The translations under genes were made by a program, and so were the position numbers. Shown piece by piece: positions 12,402-28,100 of a DNA stretch of 64,000 bases. Position 1 is the first letter of the stretch; every line of letters begins with the position of its first letter. The notes beneath the pieces are model-generated. The model did no database searches. It was given only the letters and a program-made list of their open reading frames with translations, and was not told where the DNA came from. Source of the stretch: Amblyornis subalaris (lineage: Eukaryota > Chordata > Aves > Passeriformes > Ptilonorhynchidae); NCBI GenBank assembly GCA_018881555.1, contig JACAXG010000075.1:3144477-3208476 (forward strand). The letters run 5' to 3'.

Positions 12402-15400
12402 CTTGAGGAACAAGGGATGAAGTAAATTGAGTTAGTGCATTAAGAAAACAAGTCTCACAACAACAATGCTGGAGCCTAGAGCGGTCCTGGANAAAAACAC
12501 CTGAGTGTTTGAATAGGTTTAGTCATGACTGACTGTGTGGATTCATGTTTCAAAGGCTGGTATTATTCTGCATTTCTTCCTTTCCCACCCCCTGCCAAGG
12601 AACACAGCCTGGTCAACTTTNTCCCAGTGTAATAACATAATATGTAAATGCTGCAATACATGAACTACTATCCCCAATATCAGGATATTAATTATTTGAA
12701 AGTAAAATTTCTTCACACTCCTTTGTAAAATTTTGAATCTAATCCTAATAGTTTCTGGGAGAAAGTTCAGTAATTTCAGAAAGTATACTGTCTTGGAAAA
12801 AAATGTATTTTTATCACACATAAAACTATTTGCATTATACTCTATTTANGCAGATCATCATAAAAAAAGGACTGAAACATTGTGCTGACTGCAGATTCAG
12901 TGAAATATAAAACTCTTCTGGCACTTCCAACACTAAGACAATGGAGTTGCTGCAGCTTCTTCAGAGATCGACGAGAGAGCTTCCACGTTATAAATTCCCA
13001 TCCTCTTAGGGAAGAAGAGCAAAAGGAGTTAGAGCGTTGATGCTGTTCTGTTTAGTTGTTGGTTGGGTTTTTTCCCCACCAACCAACAATGCNAAGCATG
13101 ATGTGATTACAAGGGAAATAAAGTTTATGAGTTGCCGATTTTCATCTTTCAAAGCTCTCTTGAAATACAGGACCCCGGGCACTGAAGAAACAATAAGAGC
13201 CACCCAAACCATGAAAGCTGTAATGAGCTGGTTAAAGAAAACAAGCTGGTTCAAAAGGAAGGTATGACAGGTCACTGCAAGCGACAACACTGAAATTAAG
13301 AAAATTCTGCATTCAGGACCTTATTCAAAAGGAAAAGCCCTAAAGTACAGAGACCATAAAGTGTGGGGATATGGTACAATGAAGAGATGTTGTCCAATGT
13401 AGCCACATAAACAGGATGCAAGAGAGAGTTATGCAAACAGAAGGAGCNAGTGAGCCAGTGTTTGTAATAAAAACAAGTTCCAGAAGGACTCTGGGTGGAA
13501 ATCNTAGAATGAATTCCATCTCCTCACATTCGGGAGGCTCTTTGCCCACACACATGTGCAGCATTCACAGAAAATCAAAGGGCATTAAGTCCAAAGNGGG
13601 AGCAGACTCCCTGCCTTACAGAGCAACTTCACAACCCTCCCATAGCATTCTCCTCGCTGCAGCGATGCCGGGCACTGAAGGGTTAACATTAACACCACCC
13701 CGTTTGCTCAGCATCTCTTTTGAAGAATGCTCTGGGTTTATAAAGCCCACACAAACAGGAGCCCCTCCTCCTCCCCCCCCAAACACACACACTCTGCAGC
13801 AGCACAATAAACACCCGGAGACAAAGAGCAGCTGAAGAAAAGCCCCCTGAACCCAGCGCAGCGCTGGCAGGAGAGCACAGAGAGGCTCTGTCATGGCAGG
13901 GGCACGGTGAGGCCAGAGACAAAGGCTCCAGTGTTTTTGGGAAGAGATACAGGGACAGCCAGGCCCACACAGCTTCATTCAGTCACCTACAGCTGGAGGG
14001 GACNGCACAGCTCCGGGATCTCCGGTGGAAAGCGCCACGCGAGCGGAGATGGGAATTCTCCCGCTTGTCAGAGCCGGAGGCCTCGGCTCACGGCTCTTCC
14101 CATCCCAACCCAACTGCCAGGATCTGGCACCCACAAACCACATTCAAAGTGAGCTCAGCAGATGAGCAAAGCTCGTGGTGTCCGTGCAGCCAACACTGGG
14201 AGACGAAGGACAGGAGGAAAACTGAAAGGACCTCGATGTGATGCGTCACTTCCAGCAGAGAAATCCCAACTCAACACAATCCTGCTCAGGCACAGGTGAA
14301 CCCCAGGTGTCCAGGTGGGAGAGCATGTGAATGCATCTTGACCCTGGAGCAGGATGAGTGTCCAGCGTAGAGAAGCAGTTTTCAAACAAGCTATAACCAT
14401 ACTACAGATTTAAGATGTAAAATACACATCACAAGTGGTCACAGATGTTCCTGAATGGAGTCTAGGGGGATTTAAAGCCTTCTGTATATCCTGGGCTTTT
14501 ATTCCATCTGAAGGGGTTTTCTACCTTCCACAAAATTTTACGACAAAGCAAGTGCCCTGAAAAACTTTTTTAATGCCCAAACCAGTGCACTAACATGACT
14601 GTCAACTGGTCAGTACATGACTAAGTAGGATTCTATAAACAGTGAGCAGCATTCCGTACATTACAAGAAATAATGATGCTATCACACATTAATACAAATT
14701 GCATGGCACTAAGAAAGCCACCTTTTCCTAGAGATGTGTAGCACTTGTGGTAGCAATGCCAAGGTGCTTCTTATCACCANCAGATGACAACTGCAGCATG
14801 ATCCTGAGCAATGGAAGACAGATACATAAGGATAACAATTAATGATGTTTAACTGGGATTATCTGTACTCTACCAGTTTGCCAACCAGTGTAGGCTTTGA
14901 GCTTACTCAATGTGCCTCGTGTTTTGCAAGACTCCACGCTCTGCTGACTTGTTCTGTCATAAATCACAAAGCATTTGCTATCCATCAATAACCATTAACC
15001 AACCTGTTTTTTTCATGATGTAAAAGGAGTTATGTTATTTTCCCCACTTCACTCTCCACAAGCACCACGCAATACTAAAAAGTCACAAGGAGCCCGGAAA
15101 AAAAATAGTTCTAAANGCATGTGTTGATCACAAAACACCAAATCAAGTATAAACACTACTTTAAAGTGTATTTTATGGGCAACCCTCCCTCTGAATGACC
15201 TTGGAATTGAGCATGTACCAGTTACCAATGACTGCCAACCCCGCAGCCTGAGGCTCCATAGGCAGGAACTGCATTTAGGGCTGTGCAAGTCACCCTGGTG
15301 ACCTGATTTACTGGATCCCAGTCTGGTGATGGTCTGTGGGAGACTCCAGACAGACACGTGCCTGCCAGGCTGTTAAATCCAATACAGCCTTGATTTATGC

Positions 15401-15982
15401 TNCTGCTCAAAGTGGCTGGAATCATGCAGAACTTCACTGCCTGGCAAGTGCTGCTGGTCTTGAGCAGGGAAGAGAAAAACAACTAGCCCTGAATCTCAGT
15501 GGAAACACTCCAGAAAAAAAAACTCCAGGCCATTGGATACCTTTCTGTTTGGTCAAAATGGTGCTCTGGTGTCTCGTTCTTGTTTTCAATGTTCATCCAA
15601 NCTGTTAGTTTAGCTATTCTCTTGTCAACTTTGAGTACCACCTCTGTCCCACCATCCCAGGTANCCAAGCTTGCCTCTGACCATCAGGGTATTTCTCATT
15701 CCCTCTGCACCATATCCAACCTCCCATTCTCCCAGTCCCACACTCCCTCTGTTAATGGGCTCAGCTTGCATTCCCCCACTTCAGAGGAACTGGGAATTAC
15801 TCCACTGAGAGTTATTGCCTGAAAAGCTGTGTTGTTCAGACTGAGGTCACCTCATCACCATGTTCCTCACATGGGTGCCCAGTAGAACTCCTCCATTTTC
15901 AGCTGTACTTTTCAGGTGTGGGGCATTGAACTATAACAGCATAGAGAGCTTATAATTTTCAAAGTGCTTTGAAATTAACAGC

Positions 15983-16105
15983 TATTTAACTCAAATCCTC
16001 TGAAACACATAATTGAGTTTAGGTTACAGGACAGGNAAGAAGAGAGAAATTAAACACCTCACCCAAGGTCACCCTAAATCAGGATCAGGACCAGGAGCCC
16101 ATTGC
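15983..16105 (+). repeat. MIR/CORE-SINE-like relic
   Basis: The segment runs from 'ttaactcaaatcctctgaaa' through 'gagagaaattaaacacctca' to 'cccaaggtcac' and then 'aggatcaggaccaggagcc'. This parallels MIR's 'atcctcacaacaaccc...gagaggttaagtaacttgcccaaggtcacac...gctgggattcgaacccagg'. It is strongly diverged, and the call depends mainly on the 'cccaaggtcac' block and the order of pieces. Confidence 0.5.
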
Positions 16106-19100
16106 TCATGCCCTGCTGTGCAGCTTTCCATGCATCACTTGCTACCAGGGAGCACTTACTGACTTCCCACTGGTGTCAAAAGTCAAAGTATCACTTTAAC
16201 GAGATAAAAGTTGACCCCTTGAGATGATCTTCTGACATTCTAATCCCACNCTCAACACAGCTGCAATGTTTTTCACAGAAGGAAGCATCAGGATTACTCT
16301 TCTGTTTTTCCACANTATGATCTATTTTCGATCTGAGCTCTCAGCACCTTCCATAGCGACATCCACAACCAGGAGAAAATGGACTGTGGAATGGAAAAAC
16401 ACANTTCCCAATCCTCCAAGGTGAAACACACAGGATTGTTGTTCAGAAGTAACATCCAGGCAGTACAGCCAATGTAATTACAGTGATAGCAGGGTAAGGG
16501 AGAGCAGGAGGCAAACATTTTACCAGTCACAGNGGGACACGTGTGACATTCTGGAATGAAGATTCAATACATTTATCTGCCTTTACATTCCATGTGCTCC
16601 AAGACAGCACATATCACTGCAGTAAAGCACCTGCCCTGAATTTACATTTATTTTCCTTGACTCTTAATTATACTAACAGTTCAAACACCTGCTTCTCCAG
16701 NGCCAGAGCAGAGAAATAATCTCACNTGGGAAGTGACTACATTTGATTGCAGAAACACCTTCAAAAATGGTCTAATTTCTGCCTTGAATCTATTTTTTAG
16801 AACTGGAGTCAATACAAAATTATTTGCCTCTGGCCTTTCTCCCATTTGTGTCCCACAACCTGCCCTTTTCTTAATCCNTCCCTCCATCAACATATTAATA
16901 ACCCAAAGGTTAATGCCATGGCCTTCTGCTGTTCCACAGACAGAGTTAACAGGGAATGTNCCATTTAGTACCTTATTCCTCAGTTTTAATCCTGTCATCT
17001 CTTAAGCAAACAACAATAAAAACACATTTTCTTCTTCAACCTATTTAAAATTCCACGTCAGTAATTCATTGTTCCATAGTTTAAGTAGGTACTAAGCCTC
17101 CTGCATGCAGAGCCCATCTATGTAATTCAAGCACTGATAACTGAGTCATCTCANAAAGCATTTCAGTCATGTAAGACTAAAGCATGGAGACAGATGCAGC
17201 TTTGGTGTGATGTTTTTAAACAATGGATACCTTATTTGAATTGCNAGGGCAGGATAACTAACAAGAAATAAAAGCCATCTATTCATAGCACTCTGCAATG
17301 TTCAAGTCATACATTTCAGAAAGGCAAACTGTTGCCTGCAGACAAGTTTGTCCTCTCGNGATGATCTGCTGCTCCAGCTTTCTCATTCCAGCTCCTGCTC
17401 TTGCAACAGATCAGCTATTTCACTGTCTCGTGTCTGTCATCCCTAAATCCACCTCAAAAAGGGACAGCAAAACAAGAGATTGCCACAAGAAATTATGGGC
17501 TAACTCACAGCCTCTCTGGCAATAGAAGATTGGTGTTCTTCTGTTCTTCTGGAATTCAGTTCCAACACACCAAGATGTTTTAATAAAATTTACCCTCTGA
17601 ACAGAACTCCCAAGCCTCAGGTAGAGAAGNGGTTCCTTGAGGGAAAGGTCAGTATAAATCAAGTGGGCTGGAAGCATTTAGCACCACGGCTAAGTAAAGG
17701 GAATACTATTAACAGCCCATGCTTGTACAGTAAATAAAAAGACTTATTAAATCACCCCACACAATTTTACTGCGCTCTAGCACTTGTGGTTTAGCTGAAA
17801 TATGTCCTTCTTATCAATTTTGGCTTTCAGCTTATCCTCTGGCTGTGACTTCAGTTAGACCCCGGACTCAGCACAAGCACATTTCCTCAGGCTTTGCCAG
17901 GATGTGCTGAGGATCCAGAGCAGCACCAGGAACACCCAGTGACAGCCAGGAAAGGCAGGTACCCTGTGCTCAGCCCTGCCTGGGTAAGGTCCTGTTACTA
18001 CTTCTAGTTTCTCAGCGAAACAAACCTGGGTCACAGGAGTATCTTAATTCCACCTGGTTTNTGACACCTAGCCTAGGATGCCAAAATAAAGATGTCTAAT
18101 GCCATTTTGGACNACCTTTAGGTATATTTAAAATACCTTCACTGCACTGAAAGATTTGACAGCACCTGTGGGAGACCTGTCCCCTGCTCCAGAGGCAAAC
18201 AGAGCAACCGGGATGTCTGAAAACACCTGAAGTGCCACCAGACATTGAACAGAGCAGTCAGACTTTCACAACAGATTTACAAGCTGCTGTTACAAGGCAG
18301 ATAACAGCAGCTTTTTTGTGCCATATTCAGAATTCCTCCAGTNCCCAAGCACCCTTTAGCTGATTTCCAGCTACACAATGAACGATTTAACACAATGGAT
18401 TAATATGGGACTTCATGAGATCACTGATCTGAATTTAGTCACAGCCAAGTCACAGAAGATGGCATTAGCTCGGAGCCACCACACTCTCTGTGGAGTCCCC
18501 AAGAAGCACGTGTTACAGGGAGCCTGGATGCGTTTTCTGACTTCTTTTGTCAACTCAGAGCAAAGTTTTCAAGGACCTAATTAACTTGGTGTTTAAAATC
18601 CATTTTCCAAAAGCGGATAAGCCACTAAGACCTCAAAGCTTAACTGAAAGCCCAGGGGACTTGGCAGATCACTTTCACCCTATTCCAGCATTGATCCTGA
18701 GATTGATACTGAGACTGGTTAAGAGTCAGTGAGGGATGTCCTTTGGGAAATGACGATTGTACAGCACAGAGGAAGGANTGCTGTACACTTGACTCCTTGA
18801 AAGTACTTTTTCATTAAAAGGTTTCAGAGCACACATCTGTTTTATTGAAATGCCTTATTTTCTCCTGCCTTTTTTCCCCTTTGTTTAAAGNAAATGTAAC
18901 AGTTAAAAAACAACTACCCTGCTGACCAGAGAGCTTCTGATATTCTAATTAACAGGAACCACACTGACACATTTCACGGTGGCAGNAGAAAAAGCAAACA
19001 TTGAGAAGTAGAGCAGATATAACAGCAGCCCTTACCTGCACTGCTGGGCTACTTCACACAAAACCTACACATTCTGCCACACTGCTTAATGCTCCTACCC

Positions 19101-22100
19101 TTNAACCTCTGGGAATGCCAACAGCAAGACACCTTGGTAATCAATACTGAATGCATGCCCCTAACTAAATCAAGATCTCAATCAGTCCTAAGGGCTTCTT
19201 GGGGATGGAAATGGAGTGGGACTGGATGCAAAAGGCCAGGTTTTCAGAGATACAGGTGGCAAGGGACACCAACCAGCACCCACCAGTATTTTCAAAACTG
19301 CTTAAGCTGTTTAGAACTTCATATTTGAGAGAGAAATGGCTGAAACCTCTCCTCCACCATCAACTTAGGCAAAAGTCAGGATAAAGAATGACANTACTGT
19401 ACTGTGACAAACTGTCATGGCTTGATCTGCTTGATACACAAAGGGATTGAGCTGAACGGGATCGCTGTCAGCATTCTTCCATGACAACACCATTGGATAC
19501 TCCTTCGGATAATCCTCAAAAACTCAGAGGAGCACACCATTTTCCATCTCTTTTTAGGGTTGTCCTACAAAAAGACAATGCTCTCTGCTACCTGGTCTTT
19601 ATGCAACAGCAAACAAAGCAAACCAAGGCTTGGCCAGTCATGGTTCTCCTGAATTAATCAGTCTGTTTGCAGAGTGTTAGTCACAGAGCCAACACCTTTA
19701 CAGGTCAGCAACTCTTTGGGAAGGTTCACTTGTACTCCACCTAGCTTTAAAAAAAGACAAGGAGATGGCTGCAGAACAACAAATGTAGTTTAGATAATCG
19801 AGCACTAATTATATATAGAAGCATCTGCTCAAATAGGGCCTTGTACTCACTTAGCAAACACAGACTAAAAGTAATTAAAATATTAACTTTTTCTTTTCTG
19901 AATCATTTAATGGCCTGTTGGACTGTCTGGCCTCCCTGACTGCATTGTCTGTGGAACAGACACAACATGCAACAGGAGGAAAAAGCTAAAAGGCTTAATG
20001 CAAAGATTTTGATCTATGTAATCATTGTGGGCAGTGTAGGGAAGCAACTGATAATTGACACAGAGGAAAAGAGTAAGAGACCAAAGAGAAATAAAAATTA
20101 TATTACAAAGTAATAGAGAACAACAGATGTCTGTACTGGAAAAGCTACACTAGCAAAGAAAAAGCAGCAATAAGCATCTTGAGCTGAGTAATTCCTAATT
20201 TAAGACTACAGAGACCACTGACATTTGAGCTGAACACTTGGTAGAGGTTGGCTGATTTTTTTAGTTAGAAATACGAGTCTAGAGATCTGGAGTGCAGAAA
20301 GCACACAAGAAAAAGCACTTTTGGTAACTCAAAGACTAAATCACGGCAAAACTACTCGTCAATGATTTGAATCTGCAGATGAACTACTGGTAGGGCATTC
20401 TTTTCAAGGGTGGCCACCAGATGAGACTCTCCCATGGCAGGAATGTAACCCAATAGTGGAGACGACCTTATAGTTGAAGCATCTCCATTTGGTTCAAATT
20501 GTAGCATCTAAACAAGTACTCACCACAAAAGGCCCCAGTAAGTTTTATAGTGGTTTTAGAAGAGAAAAATGTCTGCTGCACAATTAAGGAATGATCACAT
20601 ACATTTTATTTTCAGCTTGTTGGATTGACCTGATCAGTAACTCTGTCATCTCGTCCTTACACAGAAAGTCACATTTAACTCTTCCAGAAAAGNGTTAAAA
20701 TGGAATTAGAAAAAGATCAGCTCTACTCAGTATCTGGTGCTTCCAAGCTCTTAGNAGAGCTACAACAACAAGAACTGAACTTCAAGTTCACTTTGTCACA
20801 GCTCAGTTCTATTACAGTGGAAACAAGGTCGCATTCAGAAGGTAAATGAGACGAGATCTGATCAAAACCCTGCTCACAAAGTCTCATTGTGAATTTCAGC
20901 TGACTTTCTCTGCTCTTTATGGGCCTGTTCACATACAATTCCTCTCTGAATAACAGCAGGAGTAGTTAAAATCTCTTTACCCTGCCAGTGTCCACACAAG
21001 AGAGTCCCTCTGAACATTTCTGATGCTGTTTACTTGAGTTTCCTGAAGGTTTGTTGAGTCTCAAATNAAAATTCAAGCCTGGATATGCCTGTCTTGAGTA
21101 AAATTTTAAACCCAAAGGCACAAAAGCTGTGCAGGCTGTACCCTTAAGACAGAATTTTTGCTCCTAAGTCTAAGGACCAAAGATACACCTGGAAAATGCA
21201 TTGGCCAAGCCAAGCAGAGGCAAGAACTGCTCTGTGCACACCCAGTCTTTGCTCTCACAAATACAAACTTCCCTTTCCAATCCGCTCAGGAGTCAAGAAG
21301 CATCCAAGGGGCTCCACTGTTCCATAAGGCTCTGGCACCAAGAGAATCACGAGGGCNCTGCTGCAGTCACCCCCAAAATGAGGGATACAAATCCCACGGA
21401 ATAACCAACAACATGCACATCACCAGGGGGATGGAATCTACCCCTGGGCTGCTTTGGATTTCTGGAGTACCCAGCAACCTGGCATAACAAACACTGAGCC
21501 ATCCAAAGCAAATGTTCAGGGAAACTCTATATCCTACACTTGCTGGAATATCCCTACGGTAAACTCAACACTACTTTTTTTGGAACTGTTAATACCACTG
21601 GGCCTGCCAAAAACTTTAGTCACNTACGAACTATACCCCTTGTCTACCCCCCAGAAAAGAATGACTAAAACTTTCAGTATGTAGCATTATCTCAAAATTA
21701 ATCCGGTGAAAGTTACAGAAGAACAGAATTTTTCCTGTTTAAAATGAAGTACCGCTACTTGCTGGTTTTAAATCAGATTTATAATTTCCACAACCATTAC
21801 AGCTCATTATTAAAGAAAATTATAATTTTTACATTCCTTACGGGGGCCTTGACTCTATATACTTGTGACATTAGCACACCAAAATTACTGGGATTTCTGT
21901 GTATGATACTTCCTGATTTTATTTGTTCTGGAACATTTCCTGCCTATGCACCTGTAAAAACAAAGANAGGATCAGGTATAATCATCTCATACCTACAGCA
22001 AAATTAATTTTAAACCAAACTCTATTCTGGTGGGTTTTTAGCCAACAACTGTTAAAAAACCTGAGAAAAATATGCTTTCCTACCTGTTACTACTGAGGCT

Positions 22101-25100
22101 TCTACTGTCCAGAAGGTTTTTAGCAACTGCTGTTGGGAACNTCCTTGGAGTTACTAACACATCCCCCAGAACCTGCTGTTCAGAAAAAGCAGGGATTTGC
22201 TTCAAGACAAAGCAGAGAACTAATCTGTCAACTCCTATGGCTGTACTAGGAATACTCCTGAGATAAATGACCGCTAGCCAGAATAAGAATCCCAGGATTT
22301 TCCTTGATTCTAGCCTGCAGGTAAGGAGATAGCTCAGAAAGCAGCTTCCCAGCTGATCTAGCCCAGGAGTTCTTCACTCAGCTATCACCGGGTTAAGAGT
22401 GGTGCCAAAACAGCTGTACTTCCATTTCTGGAAAATACAATTATAATGGACAAAATACCAGTGTTGAGTGTTTTGAGAAGTACAGGAAATTAAAAAGCAA
22501 ACAAAACTAACCAACCCTAAATCTAACCATACAAACTCACTTAACAGTGGCCATCACTGAGCAGCAAGTAGCAATGTTCTTCCATGTACAGTGATTGTCA
22601 TAACTGCATGTGATCTGTGGCTGGAAGTTAATGAAGGAGTTTCCTAAAACCTCTTGCTCCAAGAATCCAATGGGAAGGAGAAGGAAAAAGAACCCTGCTC
22701 CTTCCAGACAAGCCAGGTGCTGTGGATCAGCCCTCTGACCATCAAAATCTCCCTCTCTTCACAAGCACAAAGGATAACCAAACATCGATTTTAAGTGGGG
22801 AAATGCTTAATATCAACATTTCCACAATTAGAAGGGTAATTTATTCAACCTGTTTAACTGTTCACGAGGCCATGCTATGGAATGAATCATGGAACCGATA
22901 GAGACATCTGCATGGGGTTTTATCACCCTTTTGCTTTCTCTGTTAAAGGTGGATCCTGCTCTAATTCACTGTCCTTCCCACTGAGTACTACTGAGGGAGC
23001 AGAGCCACCATGGAGGAGAAAAGCAGCAGAAAATGCCTCTACAAGCACTGCTGTGGAGTGCTTTGTGTCAGGAATCCATGATCCCAACCCTCCAGTTCAG
23101 GAATGCTGCCCCACACTCGGCCAAAAGGCCAGCGCTGACTGAGTCAAAATAACTTCTTTCCTCATGAATTCTCAAACCCTGCTAATCCAGCAAGACTGGG
23201 GGGAAAGGGATCAAAAATGGAAACATGAAAGGACGTTCCTCCTCCTCCCCTAAAAGGGCAGAACTTAAAAGCTACAGACTTTTAAAATTGTTTGCTTAAT
23301 GCTTAATAACCAGTTTGTATTGCACTGGTGTTACAACCGCCTTTTGTTTACTGAAATGTGATGACCACATAATAAACCCAGTTTTATTGTCATTTCCAGG
23401 CTGCTTNTGTGAGGGGGTGGGGAGAGGACTCCGATGTAGTTTCCATAGCTCATGCAGAGCTTTAGCTGATCCCAGCACAGCACTAAGGGAGCTGGAACAG
23501 CCGACANTGGGAACTGGGCTGAAATCATTAAAACCATCAACACAGGATGAGACACATCAAGAAAAGGAATGAGACAGAAGGGGAGAGGAGAAAGCTCATA
23601 ACATAATGAGATGTTTATCTATAAAACATTGCCCACTTCAAAGCAGGAAGANCTTCAACTCCTTGGTAAAAAGAAAAAGGGCTTTTAATTAAAAGATCAG
23701 TCAAAGATTTTCCACAGTCAAGCAGCCTCAAAGAAACTATGTGTGGAGGAGGCTGAGGGTAATTTCTAACATGATTAGTCCATTCTTCAAACTCAACGAG
23801 GTTTTATGAAAGGAACATTTCTCAATGTCTAGAAGATAAGGATTGTGGAAATATCCTCAGCCCCTCAAAGAGGCTCTTCCCTTCTGACGCCTCCATCCTC
23901 ATCAGCTGTTGCTCTGGAAAAACATTATCAGAGCTTTGTGCCTCCCACCTTGTGGCAAGACAGATTGTAATCCTAGGACTGATGGCTTCGGNTTAAGCAA
24001 AGTTACTGCCTTGTACTTTAGGAGGCCTGAAACATTACTTGAAATATTTCTGTACACTGCTCTGGTCAGCTGAAAAGAGGCTGTACTGAGCACACAGCCT
24101 TTCATTAGACAAAGGTTTAAAAGCCTTTGATGATTTCAATGAATTGCACCATTTGTCTGGAATACTTTTTCCTTTAAAGGAATATTTCCAGATGGGGACG
24201 GACATGACACCACTGCTTTGTCCCCTCCCAGCATTACAGCTGACACTACAGGCTCTGGGGAACAAGACTTAGAACCACTTCCCTTTGGTCACAGAATTTT
24301 GTTATGCTTTTCTTTTTCTTTTCTGAGAAAACCCAGGATTTTGACAATTTACCCTTTAATAAGTAAAATGGAACATGTTCTCTACAGGCTGCAATTTAGC
24401 AATTATTTTATATTATTGCAAATGGACAAAACCAGGGCTATTGCACTCTGGAGGAGCTTTCTCTGAGCAGAGAATACCAGTGCCTGGAATGACTCCTGTT
24501 CATGGAATCTCAGTCTCATCCCCACTTACCAGCTGTTAATGATGACTAATGAACCTTATGCTGAGCTGGTTCTGTTCTGCAGAAGCACAGGGAATTACCT
24601 CTGTTTTATTTCAGGAATCATAAGCATTTTTGTCTACGAGACTAAGTATTCAGTTATACTTTTGAAGGTCTTTCCCATCTTGCAGAGAACTCGGCTCCTG
24701 CCAACAAATTTATCATTATCCACACCCTTGTGGAAACAATCCCTATAAAAGTGATTATATGAGCATAATTATTTAGTATTACAAGGATTTCTACATCTTC
24801 AGTATAAATGCTGCAATGGCAAAATGCAGAAGACCTTTAGGGTGTGAAACATACAAAAGGATATCCTCCAGATGCAGGGAAGAAGCCACNTTTGCATTCT
24901 ACATTGTTCAGACTAACTAAAACAGCTTTCTATCCTTAGTAGAGGATGGGATTTCTCCAGTCAGTTGGATCATCCTAGTTTAGGAATGAAACAGAAAGCA
25001 ATCAAAACATAACAAATTATCATTTATCAAATTATTCTGAATATTGGTCACCATTCCATGGCAAAGAAGTACAAAAGAAAGGTTAAGGATAAACTACAAT

Positions 25101-28100
25101 CCAGTTGGGGAAAAAAGAAAACTCAGCCACCATAAGTACAATAAGCACCCTATCCCTAAAGCCATTTTCATATTCCATACATTAATAAACANAATTTCAT
25201 TGAAGTTGCTGGTAAAATTCTTACTTGCCTGAGTAGCAATGATTTTTAACACTTAGCACCAAAGCATCCATCCAGACAGGAATATGTGAGGAACATAACT
25301 CTGCTCAGGGGATATGGACACATTTGCTTTGTTCCTAATAGCTTTCCTAAGCAACTGAACAAATTCCAATCAAGACAAAAAACCTACAGAGGTGGTAACA
25401 AATGGAAAAATGTACATCCCTGTTTCAGCCAACACATCCCCTACACACGCTCAGAACCAGACCCTGCAAACTCAGGTTAGCCTTGTGCTTTCCCAAGAGT
25501 TTCCAGCGATGAATATTAAATTTGCCTGTAAGAACTTCAAATGTAAATTTTGCTGTTGATAAAAATACAGAGCTTGTTAGCTGTGTGCTACAGAGCCTGA
25601 TGAAAAGGGCAGGAAGCTGCAGCTCTGATGTAATTTATAGCCTGAGAGAACCAACTGATGATCACAGCACACAAGGACAGTGTGCTCTGCCCCAGAACAT
25701 GCAATCCATATCTATTGATGCTTGTGGAAAAACATTTCATGAAATATAATAGGTGGAACATTCCAAAAGAGATCTGTGAACACATATCTGCTTTGGAGTT
25801 CAGGAAGAAAAAAGCTGATGTGTGGAAAATCTAACAATGTCTATTACCATGATCAGAGATCCTCAGTTTTATATCATCTTTAATCATCATGTTCAAATTT
25901 CTTGGAGCTACAGAATGGGAAAGTATCAGAAAATGAAAATTATCAAATATTTGTCAATCTTCTAGTGAGAAACACAGAAAAATCAAATTAAGTTCTTCTC
26001 AAGCAANGCAGTGCCAATGAAATCAGAGAAGTGCTCTGCCTCAATTTTACAATCTCATGTTGTTCTGAAAGTTACAGTCCCTGTGGAAATCAGATTTTAT
26101 GAAGAGTAAATTAGTAAAATTGAGGCGGAATTGAAAAGCGAAAAAAGTAAGATGAATTACTCTGCTGAAATACTGGTAGAAGGTCCAAAACACAGGACTG
26201 CTTCTGAAAAAGCTCCTCAGTACCTCCAGGGCTCTGGCAGGTTTCAGCGGGAAGACCAAGGGGCAATACTTGCTCAAATTTCTTTGGCCAGCTTTGTAAC
26301 TCCAAGATCTTGAGGAGCCAAATATCACTCAAACAAAAAGAAGCAAGCTTCTCTCTTTTTCCCCCAAGGCCAGCATTACTCCCTCCTCCTTTCACCCTTT
26401 TCCCTCTTTCAAGTCATTGAATACTATGTCAGAACCAACACAGTCACAACCATCCCCTGGCTGTTTCCTTGTCACTCTGCAACTGTCAAGCACATTAATT
26501 AAACTAAGAAAGCAATCATCAAGAAAATTAGCTTTTACATTTATTATCACGTTAAATCTGCTACTGGTAGATCCTAAAACACCACCAGCACTGGGGCAAA
26601 AGTACAGTCTGCAGAGCTCTACCCACAGGACCAGCTCTTGCTGACCAGCTCATTCAGCAAGATTCCCAGAAGCTCCCTGCCTTCATCCAAGAATGCCTTT
26701 GTTTTGCTGATGGAAATTAATCCAACACAAAACAAAACACATGAACCACATCCTGCTGCCTGCCATGCCCTAAAAGTTCTTCTTGTAAAAGCTTCTGTCC
26801 TGCCCATGGAGAAAGTACTCCCACTCAGCACATCTCCTGGCCAATGTGGAAAACAGTTGGGAAGGCCTTTTAGCATAGGAGAACTTACTGATGATCTCTT
26901 CCATTAATTTAGCATTCATTAGCCTTTCCACTTGGAATCAAGGGACCTCAGATTATCACTTAATCCTGCCTCAGATGATTCCAGAGGTAAGTTACTCACA
27001 CTCATGACTAAATTCCTCTAAGAGGCCAGTCCAAAGTGTGACACAGTCTCTGGCTCTTCCCGTTTCTCTGGCCTGGGAGCAGAGGAGACACTGCCACTGA
27101 CTGCCATGTTTGTCAGTCCTTCTGAAATGATTTAATCACGTCAGTCCTGTCAAGTCACCTCACAAGACCAATCAACAGAGCTGGCCCTAACTGGCCTTGG
27201 AAGAAAAGCTTAAGTCAAGTAAAAATTACCCTCCAGGGGATAATAAACTTCTTCAATACCAGTTTAATCAGCAGCGTGTTACTGCTCTGAAAAATGAGAG
27301 CATTTGTAAACCCCCCATGCAAGAATGACTTGTGGGAGGAAGAGGTGACTAAGGAATTAAACTATCCAGTGGAGAGCAAATTGTGGTTTGTTGGCTCCAC
27401 TGGGAACAAAAGGTCTATGGCTCGCTGCCCGAGCTCCAAGAGGACATGACTTGCTGTCGGTATTTCCATGAAAGCTGTTGTGTGATTCATTAGCTTTGCT
27501 GGCCNCTCTCTCCTCCCTCCCTTCCCCCCACACCATCATTAAACTCATCTGGTCTCTTGAGCTCTCGCTTGGCAGAAATGGTGTTCTGACACACAACAGA
27601 GTTAAAATGAACGGCTCCCATGGTCAGGAGAAAGGGAGAGGCAGATGAGGGAGACTAAAGAGAGCACCCAGAGCACCCATCTGGCTACACACCCTGAAAA
27701 CAAAGAATAGAAATAACAAGAAAAAGTATTTCTACAATACCCTTTATCTTGAAAGTCTCCTATGTTTTACACGGAAAAATCCCTTCCTCAAACCTAAAAT
27801 GAAGCCATCCCTGGGCCAGGACAAAAAAAATATGAGAAAACAGATCAATACTAGCTCCGTGCATGCACTGACACTTGATATTCTCATCCAAGCCATGTAA
27901 GCATGTTTTACAAATAAACACAGTCCCAAAAAAAGTCTAACCCTTGGATAACCCCTCCCGTCACCTTGTTCCAACAAGAGAAGTTTAACATTTCCCATTC
28001 AAGTGATTCTTTCGAGAGAGTTTTTGTGAGTGTTGAGTCATTTTTTTCCACCTCTTCCCAAAGATATTAATCATCCATCACCTGCAGATGTTTAGAGGAT

